Virus record (IMG/VR): IMGVR_UViG_3300000116_000123
Span: 1-29,737 of that record
Source of the DNA: a virus
Direction: 5' to 3' (one strand)
Length of the DNA: 29,737 bases
Shown one piece after another: positions 15,651 to 21,931 of this stretch. The position numbers and the translations under genes were made by a program. The first letter of the stretch is position 1. Each line of letters begins with the position of its first letter. The notes beneath the pieces are model-generated. The model did not search any database, had not been told where the DNA came from, and was given only the letters and a program-made list of their open reading frames with translations.

Positions 15651-15851
15651 TTATTTGAGCTGATAAACTCTTACCGAATGGACATCTTCGCTCCTTAGCT
15701 TCTCGTAAATTAGTCGATTAAGGTCATTGACTAAATGTAGACCTTGTTCGCTCATTACTGCATATCTCTTGCGACTTGTAGCAATGCGAAGGGCTTGGTT
15801 CGCATTTAGACTTTCTTTGCTCAGATCTTCAAATGTATTAATATGTATCAT
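15651..15851 (-). CDS. 66-residue protein, paralogue of the 17047-17247 gene
   Basis: I place the start at ATG 15851 (MIHINTFEDLSKESLNANQAL), where it overlaps the stop of the clamp-like gene as TAATG. A longer frame to 15923 runs deep into that gene and is unlikely. The product has the same length as the protein at 17047-17247. It shares the core pattern 'LNAxQAxxIxxSRKxYxVMxE' and the ending 'VxVYxL', so the two are clear paralogues. No domain is recognised; the SRK(R/K)Y core suggests nucleic acid contact but this is a guess. It is the last gene before the bidirectional terminator. Confidence 0.7.
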   Translation of the reverse strand: MIHINTFEDLSKESLNANQALRIATSRKRYAVMSEQGLHLVNDLNRLIYEKLRSEDVHSVRVYQLK

Positions 15852-16408
15852 TACCAGTCTACTTTTATAGGCATTATTAATCCATAGGGCGCAGCTTTGT
15901 AATCGTGGTTTATTGGCGTGCAAACAATTCCTTTATTGGTGCTGTTAAATTCCATCTTAAAACCATTGGTAGCATTTAGGGCATCAGATAAATTCATTAA
16001 TAACTTAGCATTAATACCAACCTTTGCAACTGATTCCCTTGCTGATTCCTGAGGAATTACTTGCTCCCATTTAGGAAAGTTATTGTAATTTTCTCCATGC
16101 AACTGTAAAGGGAAATTTAATGTAGGTTTATTTTTAAACTTCGCATAAATATAAATTAGTCCGTTATCTCTTACCAGGTAAATATAGTCGGCATTGTAGA
16201 CTGACTTCCAAATTTGGGCATCAATCAACAGTCCAGTTTCTGGAATTAAATCAATTGAATCAGCATCTAAGATTAATTCATTAGGGACTACTGATAAAAT
16301 ATGAGCATCAGTAGCAACGAATTCTTTTTGTGTTAATAAAATAGATTGCATTACTGGTCTTAATGAATCTTTACTTGCTGATAAGTGTAGTTTAAAATTA
16401 GTTTTCAT
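15851..16408 (-). CDS. Short sliding-clamp (beta-clamp) like protein
   Basis: This gene encodes 185 residues. 'KDSLRPVMQSILLTQKEFVATDAHILSVVPNE' at about 14-44 is the pattern of beta-clamp domains (a helix followed by 'vaTDghrL' type strand). The end 'YGLIMPIKVDW' corresponds to the 'lIMPmrl' ending of DnaN. Bacterial DnaN is about twice this length, with three domains, so this protein has only one to two. It may trimerise or tetramerise to form a ring, or sequester host clamp partners. It precedes the paralogue gene by TAATG coupling. The family call is moderate: the key motifs are seen but identity to DnaN is low. Confidence 0.55.
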   Translation of the reverse strand: MKTNFKLHLSASKDSLRPVMQSILLTQKEFVATDAHILSVVPNELILDADSIDLIPETGLLIDAQIWKSVYNADYIYLVRDNGLIYIYAKFKNKPTLNFPLQLHGENYNNFPKWEQVIPQESARESVAKVGINAKLLMNLSDALNATNGFKMEFNSTNKGIVCTPINHDYKAAPYGLIMPIKVDW

Positions 16409-16427
16409 AATAGTAATTAATTAGGGG

Positions 16428-16712
16428 TTAAAATTTTTGTATTATCATTCCTTGTTCATGAGGAATTACAATAGTGTTGTCTTCCAATTCCTCAATGCTG
16501 TTTATTTCTGGGTAATCTCCTTTTATTTCTTCGAAGCTTCCGTAATCTGAAAAATCACAGCAGATAGCAACGGCATCGAATTCAATTTCTTCTCCAGTTT
16601 CTTCTTCATAGTTTTCAAACCATTCATATAAGGCATTTAGTCCATGGAAGGTGAAGTTTCTTTGTAGTCGTTCATTAGCTCTAAATTCATAGATTGATAC
16701 ACTGGTTTTCAT
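16428..16712 (-). CDS. Conserved acidic protein of unknown function
   Basis: This gene encodes 94 residues: 'MKTSVSIYEFRANERLQRNFTFHGLNALYEWFENYEEETGEEIEFDAVAICCDFSDYGSFEEI' split by strands and helices, ending 'LEDNTIVIPHEQGMIIQKF'. I recognise this as a widespread small family in phages and plasmids with the signature 'GLxALxEyxExYEEdTGEEIExDxxAixC'. Its high negative charge suggests DNA mimicry or binding to a basic partner, which is inference. No reaction is known to me. It lies between a membrane peptide and the clamp-like gene in the same operon. Confidence 0.7.
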   Translation of the reverse strand: MKTSVSIYEFRANERLQRNFTFHGLNALYEWFENYEEETGEEIEFDAVAICCDFSDYGSFEEIKGDYPEINSIEELEDNTIVIPHEQGMIIQKF

Positions 16713-16725
16713 AGTTAAAAATAGT

Positions 16726-16815
16726 TTAGTTAAAAATATACATTAATTGAATCAAGAAATAAGCGAAGCCTAATACAAATAATAAGGCAAAAGACTCTTT
16801 AATAATTGTTTTCAT
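16726..16815 (-). CDS. 29-residue single-span membrane peptide
   Basis: The frame starts at ATG 16815 (MKTIIKESFALLFVLGFAYF) and ends with TAA at 16726. It has a short basic start, then an uninterrupted hydrophobic segment of about 18 residues, the profile of a signal-anchor peptide. It begins 28 bases after a candidate -7 promoter box at 16843-16850 and is followed by the acidic protein gene. Function unknown; inner membrane location is inferred. Confidence 0.5.
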   Translation of the reverse strand: MKTIIKESFALLFVLGFAYFLIQLMYIFN

Positions 16816-16842
16816 GTTTTTAGCGTTTTAAAGTTTATAGGG

Positions 16843-16850
16843 CAAATATA
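16843..16850 (-). promoter_or_regulatory. Candidate Bacteroidetes -7 box TATATTTG
   Basis: TATATTTG fits the TAnnTTTG -7 consensus of Bacteroidetes promoters and lies 28 bases before the first gene of this group. No clear TTTG or TTGACA is seen at the expected upstream distance, so the promoter is weak or activator-dependent. Confidence 0.4.
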
Positions 16851-16907
16851 TAAACTCATTTGCATTAATGTACTCTAAAATACATTTTTTTACTCTTTTA
16901 CCCTAAT

Positions 16908-16916
16908 TTATACACA
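16908..16916 (+). promoter_or_regulatory. DnaA box TTATACACA
   Basis: This exactly matches the TTATNCACA consensus for DnaA binding. One exact box could occur by chance in an AT-rich genome; its position beside the repeats makes it noteworthy. Confidence 0.5.
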
Positions 16917-16961
16917 ATCTAAATAAAGTACTATGTAATGCAAAGTACTGAACAAAAAGAT

Positions 16962-17046
16962 ACCCCCCTACTATGTTAAAGAGGGGGGTTACTATGTTAA
17001 AGAGGGTAGATACCCTACTATGTTAAAGAGGATACTATGTTAAAGA
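16962..17046 (+). repeat. Array 1: four direct copies of TACTATGTTAAAGA
   Basis: Exact copies start at 16969, 16990, 17016 and 17033 (spacings 21, 26 and 17). The first copy sits in the loop of a perfect 8-bp stem ACCCCCCT/AGGGGGGT (16962-16969 with 16982-16989). The last copy ends on the base before the stop codon of the 17047 gene. Same orientation as array 2. Confidence 0.9.
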
Positions 17047-17247
17047 TTAATTTAATTCATAGACCTCAACAAGGTCTGGTGATACATCTGGGTACTTTCT
17101 CAAGATAGTCTTTAGATAATCATCTGTAAAGCTAAACTCATTCTCTACCATGACTAAGTACTTCTTTCTACTTGCTAAGATCTTACACGCCTGTTTGGCG
17201 TTTAGATCTAACTTATTTATTTGGCTGGTATCTTTTACTACTATCAT
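17047..17247 (-). CDS. 66-residue protein, paralogue of the 15651-15851 gene
   Basis: The protein starts MIVVKDTSQINKLDLNAKQA and ends PDLVEVYELN. It has the same length as the protein encoded at 15651-15851. The two share 'LNAxQAxxIxxSRKxYxVMxE', an Asp in the middle and the 'VxVYxL' end. It is preceded one base away by a membrane-peptide gene and is followed immediately by repeat array 1. Each paralogue closes one group of small genes, so duplication of an ending unit is likely. No known domain; the conserved SRKxY motif may contact nucleic acid. Confidence 0.7.
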   Translation of the reverse strand: MIVVKDTSQINKLDLNAKQACKILASRKKYLVMVENEFSFTDDYLKTILRKYPDVSPDLVEVYELN

Positions 17248-17248
17248 A

Positions 17249-17359
17249 TCAATTACAAAATAATTCTACAAATATCCCAAATAGATATATATTTAAAACT
17301 ACTGCTGCCATACCTACTACATAGGTACATATCATTGCACTAAAATCTTTACTATTCAT
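17249..17359 (-). CDS. 36-residue single-span membrane peptide
   Basis: The frame starts MNSKDFSAMICTYVVGMAAV and ends in TGA one base before the next ATG. Residues about 9-33 are hydrophobic, enough for one membrane span. Its ATG overlaps the upstream stop (ATGAATAG). It fills an otherwise gene-free gap in a tightly packed operon. No family recognised. Confidence 0.5.
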   Translation of the reverse strand: MNSKDFSAMICTYVVGMAAVVLNIYLFGIFVELFCN

Positions 17360-17486
17360 TGTCTTGTCTTTTATTGGCATAATCAATAGCCTCGTTATTA
17401 ATGTTTCTAAAATTGTACTCTACATAATCTACATAGTGATTGTACCATTCAATTAGCCTCTCTAATTCTTCTATTCTACTTTCCAT
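17352..17486 (-). CDS. 44-residue acidic helical micro-protein
   Basis: The frame starts MESRIEELERLIEWYNHYVD and ends ANKRQDNE. Heptad-like spacing of Ile/Leu with Glu and Arg suggests a short coiled coil. Its ATG overlaps the end of the Api92-like gene by 11 bases, and its stop overlaps the membrane-peptide start. Function unknown. Confidence 0.5.
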   Translation of the reverse strand: MESRIEELERLIEWYNHYVDYVEYNFRNINNEAIDYANKRQDNE

Positions 17487-18066
17487 TTTGTATAGTGTTT
17501 AATTGTTTTAAATAAACCTCTTTAATCTCCTCTTTGTCATCCTTAGTCATGTAGTGCAGACTTTTCTCTAAGTCATCTAAATCTTCAAACCAATCTGGAG
17601 AATATTCTAAATCCTCAATAAGATTCTGTACTGCATATTCTGGCTCTTGGAAGTAAGTCCATTCTCTGTAACTCATGTTAATTTCTTCAGTCATCACTCC
17701 ATTAACATAAGTTTCTGAACCTCCAAAGTCGCAACCCATTTCCTCGAACTCAATAGTTATCTTTACTTTGTACTTCTCAGATATCTTTTGCATAAGAATG
17801 TTAGGTGGACTCCATGCACTACTACCAATTAATATAAGTTCATCGCCTTGTATTTCATTTCGGTCAATATCCCACCATCTTGTGCCATAAGCATCATAAA
17901 GACTTTCTACATTGTGTTCATGTCTGTTCTCATCTAAGAGAAGGTCGGCTACCTTTGTTAGATAGCCTTCACCCTCCTTAATACCCTTATCAATCTTACT
18001 CTGTATTTCCTTTAGGGTATCTTCGTTACCTTCGATGATTACCCAATTCCAACAATAATTTGCCAT
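17476..18066 (-). CDS. Api92/YubB-like ferredoxin-fold protein
   Basis: This gene encodes 196 residues. The start 'MANYCWNWVIIEGNEDTLKEI' followed by 'YGTRWWDIDRNEI', 'GSSAWSPPNILMQKISEKY' and 'EEMGCDFGGSE' is the signature of the Api92/YubB-like (DUF1281-type) family with a ferredoxin-like fold, found on phages and conjugative plasmids. The family's biochemical role is not established as far as I know. The C-terminal 60 residues are acidic and look specific to this phage. It lies in the group of small genes under array 2 and is overlapped by a micro-gene. The family call is fairly sure, the function unknown. Confidence 0.7.
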   Translation of the reverse strand: MANYCWNWVIIEGNEDTLKEIQSKIDKGIKEGEGYLTKVADLLLDENRHEHNVESLYDAYGTRWWDIDRNEIQGDELILIGSSAWSPPNILMQKISEKYKVKITIEFEEMGCDFGGSETYVNGVMTEEINMSYREWTYFQEPEYAVQNLIEDLEYSPDWFEDLDDLEKSLHYMTKDDKEEIKEVYLKQLNTIQNGK

Positions 18067-18078
18067 AGTTATTTTAGT

Positions 18079-18396
18079 TTAGTGATTATATAATGTGTAG
18101 CTAACGCTACCTTCTTTATGCAGTATGTATTCAAATTCTTGACACCAATCTTCATTAATTCCTATTACACCCCATCCCGTATATTGACTTGGGTCAAGGT
18201 TGTATGTAGAGCAATCTCTTATGCTATTTCTTAATAGTTGTGCCAATTTATATGCAGGGTCATCTCCTCTGTTCTTAGAGAAGTTTCTGTTAAACTCCTC
18301 TAACCATCTTAGAGTTGCATCTGGATAGCCATCCCAATGCTTATAGACTTTTGCATAATCTATTCCTTCAATCTTAATTGTGCATCTTGTTGCCAT
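18079..18396 (-). CDS. Conserved phage protein of unknown function
   Basis: This gene encodes 105 residues: 'MATRCTIKIEGIDYAKVYKHWDGYPDATLRWLEEFNRNF' then 'RGDDPAYKLAQLLRNSIRDCSTYNLDPSQYTGWGVIGIN'. I recognise 'YKHWDGYP' and 'TGWGV' as hallmarks of a small family frequent in phages and mobile elements, often next to Api92-like proteins, as here. Two cysteines are present but no metal motif. It begins 2 bases after the previous gene ends. No function can be given. Confidence 0.65.
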   Translation of the reverse strand: MATRCTIKIEGIDYAKVYKHWDGYPDATLRWLEEFNRNFSKNRGDDPAYKLAQLLRNSIRDCSTYNLDPSQYTGWGVIGINEDWCQEFEYILHKEGSVSYTLYNH

Positions 18397-18398
18397 AA

Positions 18399-18584
18399 TT
18401 ACTTAATTAATTCGTTTTTCTTTAATCTTATATATTCTTCTGCTCGGTATTCAACTTCTTCAGAAGTCAACTGAAATTCAAAATCATCTGCTCTTAAATA
18501 CATCTTACCATTGTTAATAAAAGCATCAATGTTATGAACCTTGAACCATTTAAGAGCCTTATGTAGTATTTCGTAAGTCATCAT
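18399..18584 (-). CDS. 61-residue hypothetical protein
   Basis: The protein starts MMTYEILHKALKWFKVHNID, has an aromatic-basic N-terminal helix, then 'NGKMYLRADDFEFQLTSEEV' and a Glu-rich helix. No family is recognised. It is spaced by two bases from both neighbours in the operon, which supports it being real. Confidence 0.55.
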   Translation of the reverse strand: MMTYEILHKALKWFKVHNIDAFINNGKMYLRADDFEFQLTSEEVEYRAEEYIRLKKNELIK

Positions 18585-18586
18585 AA

Positions 18587-18730
18587 TTATTTTGTTAAGT
18601 GGTTTAATTGTAGTTTAGTTAAGAAGTCTGTAAAGTCTTGCTCGTACTTTTTAATTGCTTCTCTGTTTCTGTCTGCTTCAGCTTGTCTTTTAGCTTTTGC
18701 AATGTTGTGATTGAATTGTTCTTTTTTCAT
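18587..18730 (-). CDS. 47-residue charged protein, first gene of array-2 operon
   Basis: I prefer the start at ATG 18730 (MKKEQFNHNIAKAKRQAEAD) over an ATG 45 bases further upstream, because a promoter box (TAGCTTTG, 18761-18768) lies where the longer version would begin. The protein is one long charged helix rich in Lys, Glu and Gln, ending LQLNHLTK. Function unknown. It is the first gene after the terminator-repeat-terminator region. Confidence 0.55.
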   Translation of the reverse strand: MKKEQFNHNIAKAKRQAEADRNREAIKKYEQDFTDFLTKLQLNHLTK

Positions 18731-18760
18731 TGTAATAGTTTTAGGGGTTATTGTTGGTAA

Positions 18761-18814
18761 CAAAGCTAAATACATTTTTTTCTAAAACAAGTCAAAAGTC
18801 AGACTTTAACATAA
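18761..18814 (-). promoter_or_regulatory. Candidate promoter for the small-gene operon
   Basis: On the minus strand the order is TTATGTTAAAG (18804-18814), TTTTGACTTG (18788-18797) and TAGCTTTG (18761-18768). TAGCTTTG fits the TAnnTTTG -7 box and a TTG lies 19 bases upstream of it. The GTTAAAG word is shared with two early promoters and with the repeat arrays. Confidence 0.5.
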
Positions 18815-18828
18815 TTTTAACAAATAAG

Positions 18829-18868
18829 CTAAAAAAACCGACAAAGCCCAAGAAATGGGCTGTCGGCA
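18829..18868 (-). terminator. Rho-independent terminator between array 2 and the small-gene operon
   Basis: The minus-strand RNA forms CCGAC-AGCCCA / TGGGCT-TTGTCGG (one 2-base bulge), loop TTTCT, then seven T. Transcripts entering or starting in array 2 would stop here, before the operon's own promoter. Confidence 0.85.
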
Positions 18869-18873
18869 GGGGG

Positions 18874-18948
18874 TACTATATTAAAGAGGGTACTATGTTA
18901 AAGAGGAAGGTAGGGGATACTATGTTAAAGACCCTACTATATTAAAGA
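18874..18948 (+). repeat. Array 2: four direct copies of TACTATRTTAAAGA
   Basis: Copies start at 18874 (A at the variable base), 18891 (G), 18918 (G) and 18935 (A), with spacings 17, 27 and 17. The array sits exactly between two minus-strand terminators. Orientation is the same as array 1. Confidence 0.9.
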
Positions 18949-18950
18949 GC

Positions 18951-18990
18951 AAAAAAAAGGACTGGTTACTATCTTCACCAATCCTTTTTC
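18951..18990 (-). terminator. Rho-independent terminator after terminase/methyltransferase operon
   Basis: The minus-strand stem AAAAAGGATTGGT pairs with ACCAGTCCTTTTT through one G-U wobble and is followed by a T run of eight. It closes the long early operon about 60 bases after the methyltransferase stop. Confidence 0.85.
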
Positions 18991-19050
18991 GACTTGTCCG
19001 CAATGTTCGTCATCCAATCACCACAAGAGGATAACAGTATAAATATACAA

Positions 19051-19527
19051 CTATTTTATAAAACAAACCCAATGGGTATTCATTCTTTTACCACTTTTAT
19101 GTCCAAACAATGGTTTATGTGGAGTAAGTTCTAATATATCTTTAATAGGGAACTGAACCTCGCTCCACTTAAATATAAGTGTACCATTAGGTTTCAGCAC
19201 CCTAAAACACTCTTCAAAACCCCTTCTTATCATTTCCTTCCAATCACCCTCAAGGTTTCCATATCTTCTGGTTATCTCTCCAAGTTTATTTCTCTTTATA
19301 TGTGGTGGATCAAAGACCACCACATAAAATGATTCATCAGGCTGTTTAATGTCTGTAAAGTCTCCAACAATATCAGGCTTTATTTCAAGCCTCTTGTACC
19401 CTCTTGCACAATCATTCTCGTGAACCTCATCTCTCCTATCGAGATATAATGCTCTACTGTCTTGTTTGTCGAACCACATACCTCGTGGCCCACAACAAAC
19501 GTCTAATACTTTCTTATCTGATGACAT
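19051..19527 (-). CDS. Class I SAM-dependent methyltransferase
   Basis: This gene encodes 158 residues. Motif I is 'VLDVCCGPRGMWFD' (7-20), replacing the usual Gly-rich loop DxxxGxG with DVCCGPRG. Motif II is likely 'ALYLDRRDE', and motif IV is 'VFDPPHIKR' (71-79), a DPPY-like site of the kind used by N6-adenine and related amino-methyltransferases. The rest, 'GFEECFRVLKPNGTLIFKW', is the usual beta-strand 5 region. There is no target-recognition domain, so the substrate is open: DNA, RNA or a protein. It follows the large terminase with a 14-base overlap, a place that would suit modification of phage DNA. No restriction partner is seen. Confidence 0.75.
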   Translation of the reverse strand: MSSDKKVLDVCCGPRGMWFDKQDSRALYLDRRDEVHENDCARGYKRLEIKPDIVGDFTDIKQPDESFYVVVFDPPHIKRNKLGEITRRYGNLEGDWKEMIRRGFEECFRVLKPNGTLIFKWSEVQFPIKDILELTPHKPLFGHKSGKRMNTHWVCFIK

Positions 19528-20728
19528 ATCTTCCTAAACTTTTCCCTTGTATTAAATATTGCAAGGCATATCTCATGGCATCCATAAAGTGGTTGTAGTT
19601 ATCTATAGGCTTAGAGTTCTTCTCTTGCCATATATAGTTATTCAGCTCTCTAATGATACCATGACTTGTTTTATCTACTATGATCTCGTAATCCTGAACA
19701 AGGGCAATCCCTGAAAGGATTGACCCTTTCTTCTTTATGGTTCCCCTAATGTTTATATCTTGGTTCTTGAGTTCTGTAATCAGTCGAGGTTCACTGCTAT
19801 CACAGATAATCAAATCAATACCACAATGCTGTCTGCACTTACTTGCTATTTGAGAAGTGGTGAGAGATTTCTGCCCAAATCCCTCTTTAACCCACATCTT
19901 CTTATTCTCATTATCTACACTGATCTGGACAAGAGCTGTAATATCCTGAGCAAATCCAGGGTCAAGACCCCAGCATGTTAAATCACTATGCTGATAATCT
20001 CCTACTCTCCAGTTCTTATAAACAACTCCTTCTGCCTTGCTTAACCAGCCCCCTAATATAGCGTGCTGGTATTTATCAGGCCTCTTCAACTTCATCTCTC
20101 TAATCTGCTCTAAGAAGGAAGGAGAGAGATTCTCTTGGTTATCTCTGTAGTCAGTATGTATATAAGTAACATTCTTCTCTGAGCCATTATAAGACTCAGG
20201 AGTTCCCATGTTCTGAAAGAAGCGTTGGTAAATCCAATGCTCTTTCGTGGTAGGGTTCATAATCATTATGCATCGGTTAGGCTTGTCTTGTGTTCTGACC
20301 GAGAAGTCTATCTTATCAAAAGTATCTTCATCTACCAACTCTTCTGCCTCATCCAATACAAAGGTCGTAACGCCATTTAGAGACTTCAGAGCAGCCGTTT
20401 GATTACCACTTGATGTTCTGATACCTTTGAACATTATAGTACTCTTAGTGGTCATATTTATAATCTCATCCTTTGTAATACGGAAGTCCTCTTGCAGACC
20501 CATCAGATCAATCTTCTCTATGAACTCAGGAATAATAGAGGTCTGAGCAGAGAGCATTGTATAACGGCTAAAGAGTATTCTATGTCCTTCTTCATAGGTC
20601 AGGTTGAGTAAGAAAACTGCAACACCAAAGGACTTTCCTGATCCCCTTCCTCCAGTTACTATGAAGTACCTGGAATCAGACATAAAGAGGGGTTGGTACT
20701 TAGGATGTAAAGCTATCTGTGTCTTCAT
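19514..20728 (-). CDS. terL: Terminase large subunit (PBSX/Terminase_3 type)
   Basis: This gene encodes 404 residues. The ATPase domain has Walker A 'GGRGSGKS' (26-33), Walker B 'VLDEAEE' (124-130) and 'MIMNPT' (155-160, coupling motif). The nuclease domain has Asp residues in 'GLDPGFAQD' (D256), 'IICDSSEP' (D310) and 'NHFMDAMRYA' (D383), the RNase H-like metal site. The protein packages DNA into the prohead, cutting and translocating it through the portal. It overlaps the small subunit gene by 29 bases. The terminase is far from the portal and capsid, placed in the early block, which is not the common lambdoid order. Confidence 0.95.
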   Translation of the reverse strand: MKTQIALHPKYQPLFMSDSRYFIVTGGRGSGKSFGVAVFLLNLTYEEGHRILFSRYTMLSAQTSIIPEFIEKIDLMGLQEDFRITKDEIINMTTKSTIMFKGIRTSSGNQTAALKSLNGVTTFVLDEAEELVDEDTFDKIDFSVRTQDKPNRCIMIMNPTTKEHWIYQRFFQNMGTPESYNGSEKNVTYIHTDYRDNQENLSPSFLEQIREMKLKRPDKYQHAILGGWLSKAEGVVYKNWRVGDYQHSDLTCWGLDPGFAQDITALVQISVDNENKKMWVKEGFGQKSLTTSQIASKCRQHCGIDLIICDSSEPRLITELKNQDINIRGTIKKKGSILSGIALVQDYEIIVDKTSHGIIRELNNYIWQEKNSKPIDNYNHFMDAMRYALQYLIQGKSLGRYVIR

Positions 20729-21149
20729 CTATTTGTGCATCTTCTATATCATCTACTTCTTCTGAATCAATATCTATAGTATCTTCTTCCTTGTCTCCTT
20801 CAGGGAGCTGCGTGTTAAAGAAGTTAATTACTGGAGCATTAGTTCTCCTTGGTGCTTGCTCTTGGATGTTCTCTCCTGCTTTACCATAGGCATACTCAAG
20901 CAGCAGCTTCATGTGCTGAAAGCTGTCTTCTGATAACTCAGCTAACTTTTCCATTGCACCTGCTTCATTGCCATAAACTTTCTTGATTGCATTGATAGCA
21001 AACTTACCTACTCGGTCTTTCTTGGCTTGGTTCATAGCAGCAGGCTTAGTAGTTACACTTCCTTTGAGCTTTACCTTTGATGGAAGTCGTTTGTTGTACT
21101 TCCTTCCATCAGTAGACTTAATCTCGTTTGACTTTGGTTTTTTTGCCAT
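20700..21149 (-). CDS. terS: Terminase small subunit (putative)
   Basis: This gene encodes 149 residues. The basic N-terminus (MAKKPKSNEIKSTDGRKYNKRLPSKVKLKG) precedes a helical part 'DRVGKFAINAIKKVYGNEAGAMEKLAELSEDSFQHMKLLLEYAYGK' (about 46-91), and the C-terminus is very acidic (EEDTIDIDSEEVDDIED). A DNA-binding start, a helical oligomerisation core and an acidic tail that could touch the large subunit match small terminases. The direct overlap with the large terminase gene is the strongest support. Sequence alone would not be decisive, since small terminases diverge strongly. Confidence 0.65.
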   Translation of the reverse strand: MAKKPKSNEIKSTDGRKYNKRLPSKVKLKGSVTTKPAAMNQAKKDRVGKFAINAIKKVYGNEAGAMEKLAELSEDSFQHMKLLLEYAYGKAGENIQEQAPRRTNAPVINFFNTQLPEGDKEEDTIDIDSEEVDDIEDAQIDEDTDSFTS

Positions 21150-21411
21150 TATTAATTTGGTATAGTTGTCTATAGGTTTCGTTTACTTTGTCTATGATCT
21201 CATCTCCATGATAGATATACTCTGTTTCACTTACCTTCTCTCCTTGTCGTATAACTACTCTATACTTTCCTGTCTCTTTCCAGTACGCTCCATCTCTTAC
21301 TGCTTCAGGCTCCCAAGTAACATAGATGTGCTTACTAAAACACCACTGCATTTCTTTAACAGGGTTAGGGGTCTTTGGAGACCCCACCCTTTTCTTTCTT
21401 CTCTTAGGCAT
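21118..21411 (-). CDS. 97-residue basic hypothetical protein
   Basis: The protein starts MPKRRKKRVGSPKTPNPVKE and then has 'MQWCFSKHIYVTWEPEAVRDGAYWKETGKYRVVIRQGEKVSETEYIYHGDEI', a strand-rich middle with aromatic residues. Both ends are Lys/Arg-rich, suggesting nucleic acid binding. It overlaps the small terminase by 32 bases and the DnaA-like gene by 8, so it is part of the same operon. No family recognised. Confidence 0.6.
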   Translation of the reverse strand: MPKRRKKRVGSPKTPNPVKEMQWCFSKHIYVTWEPEAVRDGAYWKETGKYRVVIRQGEKVSETEYIYHGDEIIDKVNETYRQLYQINNGKKTKVKRD

Positions 21412-21931
21412 ATATTCTTGAGCGAATAGATTTGACCATGATACTTAACTTCTCATAAATCTCATCCATCTCACTTTGAGCTAAACCAATAGTGAGGTCA
21501 GTAAACTTCCCTCCCTCAAGTTCTGCAACAGCAAGCTGATTGCGTAGCTGTTCATTCTCTTTCTTTAGCTGTATAATACGTTCAGATAGTTCCTTACGCT
21601 CTTCATCTTCTATATCAATATCTACTTCAGAAAGTACAAACACTTCTCGCATCATATTGTATAATCTCTTATACTCCTTCTCCATCATAGCAAACTCAAA
21701 AATCACCTTTACATTGTGAAGAACAGTAGCATGGTCTCTTTCAATAACCTCTCCTATTAAAACAAGTGAAGTAGGTCTTGACTCTTCACCATTCATCTCT
21801 CTTGCTATCTTGCAGTAAATTGCTCGTGCATAAGTAACATGCCTTCTTTGATCTCTTTTAGTTAGACTGAATCCAACTTCCTTCTCAATCATTTCCTTTA
21901 AACTCGTCAATCTGTCTTTCATACATTTCAA
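21404..21931 (-). CDS. DnaA domain-IV-like DNA-binding protein with coiled coil
   Basis: This gene encodes 175 residues. Residues about 24-76 carry the DnaA C-terminal helix-turn-helix pattern: 'RRHVTYARAIYCKIAREM' (the conserved helix before the motif) and 'LVLIGEVIERDHATVLHNVK', equivalent to the DnaA signature 'GxRDHTTVxHA'. The AAA+ domain of DnaA is absent. The rest is a coiled coil ('ELSERIIQLKKENEQLRNQLAVAELEGG'), likely a dimerisation arm. Such proteins could recognise DnaA boxes at the phage origin or act as regulators. It lies upstream of the terminase genes. The start could also be the second ATG (21922); I keep the first. Confidence 0.75.
   Translation of the reverse strand: MKCMKDRLTSLKEMIEKEVGFSLTKRDQRRHVTYARAIYCKIAREMNGEESRPTSLVLIGEVIERDHATVLHNVKVIFEFAMMEKEYKRLYNMMREVFVLSEVDIDIEDEERKELSERIIQLKKENEQLRNQLAVAELEGGKFTDLTIGLAQSEMDEIYEKLSIMVKSIRSRIYA

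Larger units (their letters stand above)
16860..17046. other. Candidate replication origin: AT-rich stretch, DnaA box, iterons
   Basis: Within this gene-free gap are an AT-rich stretch (about 16861-16900), a consensus DnaA box TTATACACA at 16908-16916 (plus strand), an imperfect TACTATGTAATG at 16929-16940, and four direct 14-base repeats at 16969-17046. The phage also encodes a protein with a DnaA domain-IV signature (21404-21931). DnaA box, melting region and iterons together are the classic parts of an origin. The assignment is inference. Confidence 0.4.

Noticed and set aside
15651-15923. 90-residue version of the 15651 protein
   Set aside because: The first 24 codons lie inside the clamp-like gene; the paralogue at 17047-17247 and the TAATG junction place the start at 15851.
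16962-18948. CRISPR array
   Set aside because: The repeats are only 14 bases with unique gaps of 3-13 bases, far too short for spacers, and no cas gene is nearby.
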